Numbered from the stretch's first letter, positions 1-9,485 are shown. The stretch: 64,000 nucleotides of DNA from an uncultured Oleiphilaceae bacterium (GCA_913060665.1 CAJXUY010000001.1:62001-126000); one strand, 5' to 3'. Notes: generated by a model not told the origin, from the letters alone. Numbers and translations: made by a program.

Positions 1-58
1 ATTCTTACAATAATAACGGACATTAAAAACAATAAAACTTTTTACCCTACGAGATACG

Positions 59-376
59 ATGAAATCATTGATCATTAATTTACTAGCCTTCGTCATCCTG
101 ACGAACTCGTTATCCTGGTTTATGGATGGCGATTTTGAGGCTGTGATTAATAACCATGAAATTCACGAAGTAACACCTGAAAAAGACCACCTTGCAGCTG
201 CTAACTTAGTTGATGATCATCACTGCCAGATCTCTGCACATTTATTATCTGCAATTTTAAACGAATACACCTCCCCCTTTTCAAAAGCACTGGCTCAGTT
301 ACCATTTGATTTAGGTGATAATTATCTTTCTGCTTTTCTGCAAAAGTTAAAACGCCCTCCAATATCAATTTCCTGA
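59..376 (+). CDS. Small secreted protein at the head of the metal-efflux operon (possibly CzcI-like)
   Basis: A 105-residue protein with a hydrophobic N-terminus (about residues 3-22) that looks like a signal peptide or anchor. It is followed by a His/Asp-rich stretch (DDHHCQISAHLL near residue 52) that could bind a metal. It lies upstream of and co-directional with czcC-like, czcB-like and czcA-like genes, the position of czcI in Cupriavidus-type operons. That position, the small size and the HHC motif are the only grounds for calling it CzcI-like; no diagnostic domain is visible. A role as a periplasmic metal sensor or modulator of the pump is inference. Confidence 0.6.
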   Translation: MKSLIINLLAFVILTNSLSWFMDGDFEAVINNHEIHEVTPEKDHLAAANLVDDHHCQISAHLLSAILNEYTSPFSKALAQLPFDLGDNYLSAFLQKLKRPPISIS

Positions 377-591
377 TTCTCCCGTTTACTCAACGAACAG
401 TTACAAACATACAAAATCAGAACACTCGATCCCTCCCTATTTTGGGTTGATTTCAATGTGATGGCTGGTCGGTATGTTATGACTGAGACAGGATATTGAT
501 CACCAGTTCATACAATTCCCTGATGATCAGCCTTAGTTTGTCATAGCCGTCATTCCGGCCAGTAAATAGTTATTATTTACAGGTAAACAAC

Positions 592-852
592 ATGAAAAAA
601 ACAATAGTTCTAATATTAATTGCACTAAGTGTCACTTCTTTTTCAGCCACAGCAGAGCCTAAGTTCAGAAAAGGCGAACGCTTAGATATTGAAGAGAAAG
701 CGCCTCCGAAAGCTTATTATAGTGGTAAATACAAGCTACGTTGGGGGGCGAAAATTGCCGTCAACCCTGAACAGAAAGCCGCACCCAAAGCCTACTACAG
801 CGGTAAATACCGTTTTCGTAACGGAAAGCGTATTTTGCTAAGCCAAGAATAG
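592..852 (+). CDS. Small periplasmic protein with two tandem repeats
   Basis: An 86-residue protein with a clear signal peptide (about residues 1-21, ending SATA-EP). The mature part is almost entirely two copies of a unit of about 36 residues. Each copy contains P-K-A-Y-Y-S-G-K-Y followed by a basic segment (KLRWGAKI in the first, RFRNGKRI in the second). The mature protein is very basic and rich in Tyr and Lys. It sits between the czcI-like and czcC-like genes on the same strand, so it is probably co-transcribed with the metal pump. I do not recognise the family; no function is claimed. Confidence 0.65.
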   Translation: MKKTIVLILIALSVTSFSATAEPKFRKGERLDIEEKAPPKAYYSGKYKLRWGAKIAVNPEQKAAPKAYYSGKYRFRNGKRILLSQE

Positions 853-1030
853 CTTTCGACATAGCACAACAATGCAAAACTAAGTAACTGTTCAATGAGT
901 TGATGGAGAACGATGGAGTGATTAATACCCACTCCATCAACCTCCTTAATTTGGGCATCGTTATATTGTGCCCAAAATTAACGTGAAGCAATTGGCCTCA
1001 CAACGCTAGGCATTATTCTAGGTATAAAAT

Positions 1031-2248
1031 ATGAAACTTTTCCGCATTATTGGTGGCGTATTACTGCTGTCTGGCATTGCCGCCTCAGTAAACGCAAACA
1101 ATACAGAAAACCCACCGATCGAGCGTTTTGTTCAAGACCTGTTGGCATCACACCCACAGATGATAAGCGCTAAAGCAAAATTGGACGCAGCCAAAGCCGA
1201 TGCGATGGCTAAAGAACAACCGTTGTATAACCCTGAGCTGGAAGTAGAGCTAGGGCGAACTACCGAAAACACCGGTATTGTAGGTCTATCACAAACATTT
1301 GATTGGTCCGACAAAGCCGGTGCGTTAGCAACAATCGGACAGAAAACGTTACTAACCGCAAGCGCAGAGCTTAAAGAAGCAGAGCTTCTGCTACAACTAG
1401 ACTTACTCCGCAGCCTTGCGGCTTTCAGCTACGAAAAAAAAAGGAGCAAGTTAGCGAGTGAGTCAAAATTACTCATGGAACGATTTTACGAGATTGCCAT
1501 AGAACGCCAAAAAGTCGGTGAGATTGCACAAGTTGAAGTCGACCTGATTGAGCTAGCACGACTAACTGCCAGCATGCGTACCAACGAATCCAAAGCATCC
1601 CTTTCTTCGAGTGAACAAGCTCTTGAATATTTCACTTCAATGCCAATTACCAATTGGCCCGATATGCCGTCGACACTTCCAGCCATACCAGTAGTCGAAG
1701 ACGTTAATCAACTACTCCTACAGCACCCCTCAGTTAAGAAGCATGAAGCTGCTATTCAGGCTCGTGAGTCAGAGCTAATATTGAGTCAACGTAATCAAAA
1801 AGCAGACCCAACCGTTGGGCTTAGAGCAGGCACAAATGATGGTGATAATTACGTCGGCCTCGACTTCTCCATTCCACTCTACGTACGCAATTCTTACAGT
1901 AGCGAAACACAGGCTTCGAGACGGCGCGTAGTCGAAGCTGAAAGTGCATTTGATGATGCGCTTCGCCAATCAAAATACACGTTAAATTCTGCAGTTATTC
2001 AATACCGCGCCAACTATAACTCATGGCTAGACTGGCAGAAATCTGGCGCGATGACCATTGATCGACGAACCTTCAACTTAGAAGCTATGTGGAAAGCCGG
2101 CGAGCTAGGCACCATGGAGTATCTAATTCAACTAAGAGAATCGCTAAATGCGCGATCAATGGTACTACAAACTGAATATCAGGCCTGGCTTAGTTGGTTC
2201 AACTGGCTAGCTAGCAGCGGAGTAGTAAGCATCCCTGTTTCAAACTAG
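1031..2248 (+). CDS. czcC: Outer-membrane efflux channel, CzcC type
   Basis: TolC/OEP-family outer-membrane factor of a heavy-metal RND pump. It would form the trimeric exit duct through the outer membrane. The 405-residue product has a signal peptide (cut near residue 22, VNANN), then two long helical OEP repeats (about 30-200 and 220-400). These show the usual pattern with PLYNPELEVELG in the first repeat and a matching DPTVGLRAG strand in the second. The length fits CzcC/CusC-like proteins, and the lack of an N-terminal lipobox favours the CzcC side. It is followed by czcB-like and czcA-like genes in the same direction with short gaps, the classic C-B-A order. Confidence 0.88.
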   Translation: MKLFRIIGGVLLLSGIAASVNANNTENPPIERFVQDLLASHPQMISAKAKLDAAKADAMAKEQPLYNPELEVELGRTTENTGIVGLSQTFDWSDKAGALATIGQKTLLTASAELKEAELLLQLDLLRSLAAFSYEKKRSKLASESKLLMERFYEIAIERQKVGEIAQVEVDLIELARLTASMRTNESKASLSSSEQALEYFTSMPITNWPDMPSTLPAIPVVEDVNQLLLQHPSVKKHEAAIQARESELILSQRNQKADPTVGLRAGTNDGDNYVGLDFSIPLYVRNSYSSETQASRRRVVEAESAFDDALRQSKYTLNSAVIQYRANYNSWLDWQKSGAMTIDRRTFNLEAMWKAGELGTMEYLIQLRESLNARSMVLQTEYQAWLSWFNWLASSGVVSIPVSN

Positions 2249-2324
2249 TCACGCACCATTAAACATCATTTATTAATACAAAAAGCTGATTAACGTTAAA
2301 TTTATCAAGTATTCAGGATTTTTT

Positions 2325-3440
2325 ATGAACAACCTAGAAGCTATTATATTACTTCCCATTTTGGCTCTACCTACGTCTTTATTTGCACAATCCATAGCGC
2401 CAGAGAATCATGAAGACGAAGCTGAAGAAAGTGCAAATATTGTCGTATTAGAGAAGAAAGCCAGTGAAAATATTGACCTTCAAGTAAGCAAATTACAACT
2501 ACAAGCACTTCCACGTGAAATAATCGCATTAGGCGAGATTAAACTAAACCGCTATCAGTCCGCTATTATTGCCCCCCGAATATCGGGGCAGGTAGTAAAG
2601 CGTCATGTAAAAATGGGAGAGCACGTCACACTTGGCCAGCCACTTATAACCCTTTCTAGTATTGATATGGCTGAAGAACAGAAAGAATTTATCCTCTCAA
2701 ATAAAGAATGGCAACGCGTCAAAGCCCTTGGTAAAAAAGTGGTATCTGACAAGCGATTTATTGAAACGCAATCTGAATGGAAATTTAGCCAATCCAAATT
2801 ACTGGCAATGGGACTCACCCAAACGCAGCTAGAACAACTAAAGCAATCTCAACAACCTAACGGGGAATATCAAATTCTATCTTCTTTGGAAGGAACCGTC
2901 ATTAACGATGATTTTCTTGAAGGTGAGTATGTTGAAGCTGGCACTCAACTATTAACCATCAGCAATGAGTCAGAACTTTGGGTTGAGGCAGCAATGGCGC
3001 CTGCTAAAGCGGTTCAACTCAGTATAGGCAATGATGCTCGAATAGAGATTGATGGAGCTTTTAAAAACGGATCTATTTCCCAGATTGACCATCAAATCAA
3101 CGAGACAACACGTACCCAAATGGTGCGCATTAATATAAGTAATGTCGAGGATGAATTACATCCTGGCCAATTTGTTACTAGCTACCTTACTGCGGGGTTA
3201 AGCGAACCGACTCTAGCTGTTCCTGAAAAGGCTGTTATCCGAACCGCAGACGGAGATTGGTCAGTTTTTACTGAAATTGAACCAGGCAAGTATCAGCAAA
3301 CTGAAATCGAAATCGTAAACCGAGCGGGAAATCAAGTGGCTATATCCGGGCTTCCGGCAGGCACCAACGTAGTCACCAATGGCACCTTTTACCTGGCAGC
3401 AGAGCTGGCGAAAGGCGGCTTTGACGCTCACGGACATTAA
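2325..3440 (+). CDS. czcB: Periplasmic adaptor (membrane fusion protein) of metal RND pump, CzcB type
   Basis: HlyD/CzcB-family adaptor linking the inner-membrane pump to the outer-membrane channel. It has 371 residues with a signal peptide to about residue 22. A lipoyl-like half precedes a helical hairpin (near 75-105, APRISGQVVKRHVKMGEHV), the second lipoyl half follows, and beta-barrel and membrane-proximal domains come last, ending near the C-terminal GLPAGTNVVTNGTFYL segment typical of the family. There is no extra His-rich zinc-binding domain like that in Cupriavidus CzcB. The start has an AGGA ribosome site about 7 bases upstream. Only 10 bases separate its stop from the czcA-like start, so the two are translationally close. 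Confidence 0.87.
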   Translation: MNNLEAIILLPILALPTSLFAQSIAPENHEDEAEESANIVVLEKKASENIDLQVSKLQLQALPREIIALGEIKLNRYQSAIIAPRISGQVVKRHVKMGEHVTLGQPLITLSSIDMAEEQKEFILSNKEWQRVKALGKKVVSDKRFIETQSEWKFSQSKLLAMGLTQTQLEQLKQSQQPNGEYQILSSLEGTVINDDFLEGEYVEAGTQLLTISNESELWVEAAMAPAKAVQLSIGNDARIEIDGAFKNGSISQIDHQINETTRTQMVRINISNVEDELHPGQFVTSYLTAGLSEPTLAVPEKAVIRTADGDWSVFTEIEPGKYQQTEIEIVNRAGNQVAISGLPAGTNVVTNGTFYLAAELAKGGFDAHGH

Positions 3441-3450
3441 GGAATTCATT

Positions 3451-6400
3451 ATGTTACATAAGATAATCGAAGGAGCCGTGCGAAATCGCTTAATGGTTTT
3501 GTTGGCCTTATTTGCCATTATTGCGGGTACCTTCCTGGTACTCCCCAAGCTCAATCTTGATGCATTTCCTGATGTTACCAACATTCAGGTCAGTATCAAT
3601 ACAGAGACCCAAGGTTTAGCGGCAGAAGAAGTTGAACGACTTGTCACCTACCCTATTGAGGCAGTTATGTATTCACTGCCTGATGTTGAAGAAGTTCGGT
3701 CAATTTCCAAAACAGGTTTGTCTGGGGTTACCGTTGTATTCAAGGAAGGCACCGATATATACCTAGCCCGCCAATTAGTATTTGAGCGTTTGCAAGATGC
3801 TAAAGAGCAGATACCCGAAGGTACAGGAACCCCTGAAATGGGGCCCAACACCACGGGATTGGGGCAAGTATTTCAATACATGTTAAGAACTGATCGTCCT
3901 GAACAATATGATCGATTAGCACTTCGCAGCCTTAACGACTGGGTTGTAAAGCTGTTATTAATGCCTGTCGATGGGATCACCCAAATTCTCTCATTCGGCG
4001 GCGAAGTTCGGCAATATCAGGTTAATGTTGACCCAAACAAATTGCTAAATTACGGCATTACCCTACAAGAACTGCAAGAACGTATTGAAGCAAACAATAG
4101 AAATGCTGGCGGCTGGTACATGGACAGAGGCTCAGAGCAATTGGTTATCCGAGGTGTCGGCTGGGTCAGGTCTGGTGATAATGGGTTGTTGGACATAGCT
4201 AATATTCCAGTAAAGAATAGCGATGGCATCAGCGTTAGAATAGGCGATATGGCTACCGTTGAGTATGGTGGTGAAATCCGACAAGGAGCGGTCACAATCA
4301 CTGTTCGAGATGAAAACGGTAAACCAAAAAACCTGGGTGAAGTGGTAACCGGCATTGTATTGAAGCGCATGGGTTCCAATACTAAAGAGACCATTGATGG
4401 CGTTATGGAACGTCTACCGATTATTCAAAATGCACTGCCTGAAGGCGTCATCATTGAACCATTTTACGACCAGTCTGACCTAGTAGATAAAGCCGTTGAC
4501 ACCGTAGTAAGTGCACTATTTGAAGCATTTGTTTTTATCATCATAGTTCTGATGTTATTTCTAATGAATATTAGAGCTACATTGCTGGTGTTGTTATCTA
4601 TCCCAATTTCAATAGCCATGGCGTTAATGGTTATGGCTTATTGGGGGATTTCAGCCAATCTGATGTCACTCGGAGGTCTTGCAATCGCCATCGGAATTAT
4701 GGTTGATGGCTCTGTGGTCATGATGGAGAACATATTTAGTCACCTCAGTCATCCAGGCAGTCATCACGACGATGCACCCGATGGCTCGTCAAACCCAAAC
4801 CAATTTGAGACGGATCAAGATCAGCAAGGTATCAGTTTAAGAATTCTGGAAGCCGCAAAGGAAGTGGCACGTCCGGTATTTTTTGCTGTGCTGATTATCA
4901 CCGTCGTATTTTCTCCTCTATTCACCTTACAAGGCGTAGAAGGAAAATTATTTCAGCCCATGGCGATTAGTGTCGTATTGGCCTTAATCTCCTCACTGCT
5001 TGTGGCACTTGTCTTCGTCCCGGCAATGGCAAGTTATGTATTTAAAAAAGGGGTTAAAGAACGAACCAGTCCTATAATGAAACCACTGGATAGTGCGTAT
5101 AGACGTACATTACCTTTCGCTTTAAAACACAAAATTAGCGTTGTGGTTTCTTCTCTGCTGCTATTTATTGCTTCCATGGCTTTAGTGCCTTCACTCGGCA
5201 CTCAGTTTGTACCCGAGCTGGAAGAAGGAACCATCAATCTACGAGTCACACTATCTCCCTCATCAAGTCTTGATACTGCGCTGGCATTAGCCCCGAAACT
5301 GGAGCAAGAGTTGATGGCTTTTCCAGAAGTACTTTATGCATCAAGCCGTATCGGGCGAGCCGAACTAGGTGGTGACCCTGAACCGGTATCCAATATCGAA
5401 ATATATCTTGGACTAAAGCCAGTGGATGAGTGGACGTCTGCTCCTGATCGTCAACAGTTGCAAGCATTAATGCAAGAACGGATGGAAAGTTACCCTGGAC
5501 TATTGTTTGCGTTCTCACAACCGATTGCAACACGAGTGGATGAATTGTTATCCGGAGTCAAGGCACAACTCGCAATAAAGCTATTTGGTTCCGATCTTGA
5601 CACCTTAGTTGCTAAAGGTACTGAAATTGAGACCCTAGTGAAACAAGTTGAGGGTGCCCGTGATGTTGCACTGGAGCAAGTTGCAGGCGAAGCCCAATTG
5701 GTTGTTCGTCCAAATCGTCAATTATTGGCACGTTATAATATCCCCGTAGCAGACGTTATGGACTTGGTATCCAATGCCATTGGGGGAAGTTCTGCAGGTC
5801 AGGTTATACAGGGAAATGAGCGTTATGATATTTACCTCAGACTTGCCAAAAAGGCTCGAAACGACATTACAGCTATCCAAAATTTAGTGTTGAAATCGAG
5901 TACTGGAGCGTGGATAAAGTTAGGTGACGTAGCAGAAGTTGTTATTGAAAGTGGCCCCCCTCAAATTCGCCGAGATGACGTTCAACGCAGAGTGGTTATT
6001 CAGGCAAATGTTGAAGGCCGGGATATGGGTGGGCTGGTCTCTGAATTGGAACAGCGTATTGCTAACGAAATTGAGCTGCCAACCGGTTATTCGGTGGTGT
6101 TTGGTGGGCAGTTTGAAAATCAACAACGGGCACAAAAACGTTTAATGATTGTTGTCCCCATGTCGCTAGGATTAATCTTTCTATTATTGTTTTTTGCTTT
6201 TGGCTCAGTATCTCAATCCCTTTTGGTTATGTTGAATGTGCCACTTGCCTTAATTGGCGGCGTTGTTGCGCTTTACATAACAGGGCAATACCTTTCAGTG
6301 CCGAGTGCAGTTGGTTTCATAACATTGTTCGGTGTGGCAGTGCTCAATGGCGTCGTGATGGTCAATGCCATTAACGGACGACTGGAAAGAAACAACAGCA

Positions 6401-6642
6401 TCTATCAGGCTGTGAATGAAGGAGCCAGGTCTCGTTTGAGGCCTGTACTCATGACCGCCACAATTGCAGCCTTGGGGTTAATTCCATTGTTACTATCAAC
6501 AGGGGTTGGCTCTGAAATTCAAAAACCGTTAGCAACTGTCGTTGTTGGCGGACTAGTTTCATCAACGTTACTGACACTATATGTGTTACCAGCGTTATTT
6601 GAAGTATTTAGTAAAAAAGCCTACCTGAATATTCAAAGATAA
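3451..6642 (+). CDS. czcA: Heavy-metal RND efflux permease, CzcA/HME type
   Basis: Proton-driven inner-membrane pump of about 1063 residues, full length for HME-RND. The chosen ATG at 3451 has an AAGGA ribosome site and begins the standard HKIIEGAVRNR N-terminus; an upstream ATG at 3379 would overlap czcB and is rejected. Twelve membrane segments are expected. In TM4 the motif is GIMVDGSVVMMEN with Asp419 and Glu426, but the Asp-Phe-Gly part of the CzcA signature is replaced by Ala-Ile-Gly. The substrate (Zn/Co/Cd, Ni or Cu/Ag) is therefore not certain. A His/Asp-rich cytoplasmic loop (about residues 427-455, SHLSHPGSHHDD) may bind cations. It is the last gene of the operon and precedes a terminator. 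Confidence 0.9.
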   Translation: MLHKIIEGAVRNRLMVLLALFAIIAGTFLVLPKLNLDAFPDVTNIQVSINTETQGLAAEEVERLVTYPIEAVMYSLPDVEEVRSISKTGLSGVTVVFKEGTDIYLARQLVFERLQDAKEQIPEGTGTPEMGPNTTGLGQVFQYMLRTDRPEQYDRLALRSLNDWVVKLLLMPVDGITQILSFGGEVRQYQVNVDPNKLLNYGITLQELQERIEANNRNAGGWYMDRGSEQLVIRGVGWVRSGDNGLLDIANIPVKNSDGISVRIGDMATVEYGGEIRQGAVTITVRDENGKPKNLGEVVTGIVLKRMGSNTKETIDGVMERLPIIQNALPEGVIIEPFYDQSDLVDKAVDTVVSALFEAFVFIIIVLMLFLMNIRATLLVLLSIPISIAMALMVMAYWGISANLMSLGGLAIAIGIMVDGSVVMMENIFSHLSHPGSHHDDAPDGSSNPNQFETDQDQQGISLRILEAAKEVARPVFFAVLIITVVFSPLFTLQGVEGKLFQPMAISVVLALISSLLVALVFVPAMASYVFKKGVKERTSPIMKPLDSAYRRTLPFALKHKISVVVSSLLLFIASMALVPSLGTQFVPELEEGTINLRVTLSPSSSLDTALALAPKLEQELMAFPEVLYASSRIGRAELGGDPEPVSNIEIYLGLKPVDEWTSAPDRQQLQALMQERMESYPGLLFAFSQPIATRVDELLSGVKAQLAIKLFGSDLDTLVAKGTEIETLVKQVEGARDVALEQVAGEAQLVVRPNRQLLARYNIPVADVMDLVSNAIGGSSAGQVIQGNERYDIYLRLAKKARNDITAIQNLVLKSSTGAWIKLGDVAEVVIESGPPQIRRDDVQRRVVIQANVEGRDMGGLVSELEQRIANEIELPTGYSVVFGGQFENQQRAQKRLMIVVPMSLGLIFLLLFFAFGSVSQSLLVMLNVPLALIGGVVALYITGQYLSVPSAVGFITLFGVAVLNGVVMVNAINGRLERNNSIYQAVNEGARSRLRPVLMTATIAALGLIPLLLSTGVGSEIQKPLATVVVGGLVSSTLLTLYVLPALFEVFSKKAYLNIQR

Positions 6643-6661
6643 TAACACGAGCTTCCTTTTG

Positions 6662-6707
6662 CCCTTAGGTATGTCTGGTCAACAGGCCATCTACTTAGGG
6701 GTTTTTT
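6662..6707 (+). terminator. Intrinsic terminator of the metal-efflux operon
   Basis: A 10-base-pair stem (6662-6671 with 6692-6701, including G-U pairs) encloses a loop of about 20 bases and is followed directly by six T residues (6702-6707). It lies 20 bases after the stop of the czcA-like gene. Confidence 0.7.
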
Positions 6708-6900
6708 ACGGCCAGCCTCCTGAAAGTTAACACATCAGCCATAAATAATGATAGATATTAATTTATACGTTCTAAAGCATAGTGCTATTGCTAATTATTA
6801 CAATTACTGAATAGAGTTGATGGTTGCTACTAGTAGCATTGTTACGCGCCACCCATCCCAAACATGAAGACTTTAGCTGCCAGATAAATACCCTACTCTC

Positions 6901-6931
6901 TGATAACGGAGGGATGAGCATTTTTAGCTTA
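6901..6931 (+). repeat. 31-bp direct repeat, copy 1 (att-like)
   Basis: Matches 23868-23898 at 28 of 31 positions. Both begin TGATAACG and end ATTTTTAGCTTA, and a CCTAC lies a few bases upstream in each. The other copy sits just upstream of the recombinase gene at 22766-23782. An attachment or binding site for that recombinase is plausible but unproven. Confidence 0.5.
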
Positions 6932-6937
6932 CCTCGT

Positions 6938-7032
6938 TTTTAGTCATAAGTGCGCCATTTTGAATAAGTTGAGCCGGAGGGGGACATTCAGAGTTCAACC
7001 AAAAACCAATGTGAGAGCACTTATGACTAAAA
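6938..7032. repeat. 95-bp element bounded by a perfect 16-bp inverted repeat
   Basis: The arm at 6938-6953 (TTTTAGTCATAAGTGC) is the exact reverse complement of 7017-7032. A weaker inner stem (GTTGA/TCAAC) lies within the 63-base interior. No reading frame is present. It could be a miniature inverted-repeat element, an IS end remnant or a structured RNA; I cannot choose among these. Confidence 0.55.
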
Positions 7033-7086
7033 TTCGCTACTGATATCTACACCAGTAGCCTAGAATTTAGTTTAACATTATAAACA

Positions 7087-7438
7087 TTAGCGTTTAATAT
7101 TGCAGAACCCCTGTGCAGGGACATCTAGAGCTGTATTGAACTTGCTAGATATATTCTGAAAGGCAATGAGCCCCGTAAGTTCAATAACCTCATCCTCGGA
7201 AAAGTATTTTGCTAGCCATACACGATCTTTATCCGAGACCTGTTTGTTCGAAAAAGTGACAACTTCAGAATAATTTATCGCGGCCTTCTCGCGATCTGTA
7301 AACAAATCACTGTCTTTGAAACGCTCCAGGTCGGTGAGTTTTTCTTCACTGTTCCCACGTTTTAAAACCATCATAGAATTAATATCAATACAGAATTCGC
7401 ACCAGTTAATTTGTGATACACGTACGGTGATTAACGAC
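7087..7438 (-). pseudogene. AhpD/carboxymuconolactone-decarboxylase-like protein, C-terminal part (split by IS66)
   Basis: This is the 3' part of a gene whose 5' part is at 9882-10064; an IS66 element separates the two. Removing the element and one copy of its target duplication joins the frames without a gap. The result is a protein of about 180 residues reading PSLR-SLITVRVSQ across the join. The C-terminal part carries WCEFCID, the redox CxxC of the AhpD-like superfamily (peroxidase-related or decarboxylase proteins), and normal helical sequence to its end at CNIKR. A downstream in-frame ATG at 7374 could start a short product, but it would lack the CxxC, so the gene is regarded as inactivated. 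Confidence 0.8.
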
Positions 7439-7457
7439 CTTAAAGAGTAAGCGGTAA

Positions 7458-9101
7458 TTAAACCCCACCTTTTGGTAGTGTTTCATTCATGAGCAAGGTC
7501 GTCAGCTTCTGATTCCAAGGCAACAACGCCTCTACGTCATCGACATCATTCACGAGCGGTAGCTCGGTAAACAACTGCTTGAGATATGCGTAAGGCTCCA
7601 GCCCATTAGCTTTTGCCGTTTCAATAACACTATAGATCCTTGCACTGGCCTGAGCCCCTCTCGGTGTATCACTAAATAACCAGTTCTTACGACCAATGAC
7701 GAACGGTCGGATAGCGTTCTCTGCTATGTTGTTGTCGATATTCAAGCGGCCATCTTCTAGATAGGTTGTCAGGCGCGACCAGTAGTTATGTAGATAATTG
7801 AGTGCCTTCCCCAGCAAAGTGGTTGGAGGCACAGTCGGTAATGTTTTATCCAACCAATGCCGAAGCTTTTTCAGTATAGGTTTCGCTTTCTCTTGTCTCA
7901 TTTGATAGCGGCTGTCTAACGTTTCTCCTTGATAAGCTCGCTCCAACCCATACAGTTTGCCAATCATGTCGATAGCTACATCAACCTTACTACGCGTTTT
8001 AGCTTTAGCTTTGGGTTGTGCTTTTTTAGCCTCCATAAACTTACGTCGGGCATGAGCCATACAGCAGAGTTGGGTGATCCCTGGTTGTGATGCCACCGCA
8101 TTATAGCCTTCATAACCATCTGTTTGCAGGTAACCTTGATAGCCTGACAACAGACGCAAGGGCACCTGACCGGAACGGCTCTGGTCATAATCGAACAATA
8201 TAATGCGTTGTTTTGGTGGCCCTGTCACCTGAACCCACATATAGGATTGGCTACTGGCCGGTTTATCGGGTTCTTTCAGCACCTTAACCACCGTTTCATC
8301 GCAATGAATGACAGGACTTTCCAGTAGCTGATCTCGCATCAGATTTATCAGTGGCTGTAGTAATTCGCTAGAGCTGATCATCCAGTTTGCCAATGTCTGG
8401 CGTGGAAGATGGATACCTACACGCTTGAACATGCCTTCTTGTCGGTATAGCGGTAAGGCATCTTGATACTTCGACACCGCAACATGCGCTAGCAACCCCG
8501 CACTGGCATTACTCTTTGGAATGGGCTGAGTAGGTTTGGCTGCCGTTTTGACACCTTCTTCGCAGGCCTTGCACGCGTACTTCTTCTGGATATGTTGAAG
8601 TACGCGCATTTTAGCTGGAATAATATCAAGCTGTTCGGAGGTCTCTTCGCCTATTTCCGTGAGCTGACAACCACAAGGGCATTGACGCTCAGATTCGGGA
8701 AGGTCATGGATGATTTTAACGCGAGGTAGTTCAGACGGTAATGGCTTACGGCCACGGGTTTTAGCTTTGGTCTTTGTTTCAGGGCTGGGGCTGGGTATGG
8801 CTTCCGCATCCCATTCAATAATGGGATCTTCTGCAGCTTCTTCGGTCTCATTGAAGAGTTCACCCTGACCTGGCGACTTTTCACTTTGCGAGGCAAATTT
8901 ACGATGTAGGAACAAGCGCCACTGTTCTTCTAATTGCTCCACGCGAGCCTGCTTTTTATCAATCTCGACTTGCTTTGTATCAACCTCGGCTTGTTTTTCC
9001 TCTAGTAACGCATGCTTTTTATCCAGAAGCGTTTGCTGCTCTTGGATTAAAGCCTTAAGGCTTTCGACATCGTTAGGTAGCTTGTTCGGGGTGATTTTCA
9101 T
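7458..9101 (-). CDS. tnpC: IS66 transposase TnpC
   Basis: The 547-residue DDE transposase of the IS66 family. It begins with a long coiled-coil leader (about residues 10-65, repeated KKQAEVD-type heptads). A zinc-binding domain follows (CPCGCQ near 140 and a CKAC pair near 178). The RNase-H-like catalytic core has HCDETVVKVL and LQTDGYEGYNA as the two aspartates, and the glutamate lies in NNIAENAIRP. The IS66 C-terminal element (LFTELPLVNDVDDVEALLPWN region) is present. The length is typical and no frameshift is seen. It is the third gene of the tnpA-tnpB-tnpC order, 24 bases after tnpB. Confidence 0.96.
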   Translation of the reverse strand: MKITPNKLPNDVESLKALIQEQQTLLDKKHALLEEKQAEVDTKQVEIDKKQARVEQLEEQWRLFLHRKFASQSEKSPGQGELFNETEEAAEDPIIEWDAEAIPSPSPETKTKAKTRGRKPLPSELPRVKIIHDLPESERQCPCGCQLTEIGEETSEQLDIIPAKMRVLQHIQKKYACKACEEGVKTAAKPTQPIPKSNASAGLLAHVAVSKYQDALPLYRQEGMFKRVGIHLPRQTLANWMISSSELLQPLINLMRDQLLESPVIHCDETVVKVLKEPDKPASSQSYMWVQVTGPPKQRIILFDYDQSRSGQVPLRLLSGYQGYLQTDGYEGYNAVASQPGITQLCCMAHARRKFMEAKKAQPKAKAKTRSKVDVAIDMIGKLYGLERAYQGETLDSRYQMRQEKAKPILKKLRHWLDKTLPTVPPTTLLGKALNYLHNYWSRLTTYLEDGRLNIDNNIAENAIRPFVIGRKNWLFSDTPRGAQASARIYSVIETAKANGLEPYAYLKQLFTELPLVNDVDDVEALLPWNQKLTTLLMNETLPKGGV

Positions 9102-9125
9102 GACCCGTATTATACCCTAAATTAC

Positions 9126-9485
9126 TTATATAACCGACTGATAATTCAGGGTTTCGTGAGGTTTATTATTCCACAAGTCAAAGCCATCCAACAGCCAGTT
9201 TAGTTCCTGAGTCGTCAGGTTAATAACATCAGACGTTTGTCTATTTGGCCACTTAAACCGTTCTTTATCTAAGCGTTTATACCAGAGACAAAAACCGTTA
9301 CGCTCCCAATACAGAATCTTGATTTTATCACGCTGACGGTTACAGAAGGCAAATAGCGCTTTCTCGAAGGGATTCAATTCCATCTCCGCTTCGACCAAGA
9401 TAGCCAAGCCGTTAATTGACTTTCTAAAGTCCACGGGGTCTTTATGCAAGTAGACGGTAACCGATAAGTCATCAGGCCTCATCAT
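9126..9485 (-). CDS. tnpB: IS66 accessory protein TnpB
   Basis: A 119-residue IS66 Orf2-type protein, recognisable by KDPVDFRKSINGLAILVE, FCNRQRDKIKILYWERNGFCLWYKRL and the terminal region FKWP. These proteins are required for transposition of three-gene IS66 elements, although the biochemical role is not settled. Its start codon overlaps the stop of tnpA by four bases (9482-9485), indicating translational coupling. Confidence 0.95.
   Translation of the reverse strand: MMRPDDLSVTVYLHKDPVDFRKSINGLAILVEAEMELNPFEKALFAFCNRQRDKIKILYWERNGFCLWYKRLDKERFKWPNRQTSDVINLTTQELNWLLDGFDLWNNKPHETLNYQSVI

Noticed and set aside
3379-3450. Upstream ATG giving a longer czcA product
   Set aside because: It overlaps the end of czcB in another frame, adds residues with no family resemblance, and the ATG at 3451 has a proper ribosome site.
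6902-7032. Integron attC site
   Set aside because: The element has a long perfect stem but the core-site consensus sequences and an integron integrase are not evident, so only a neutral description is given.
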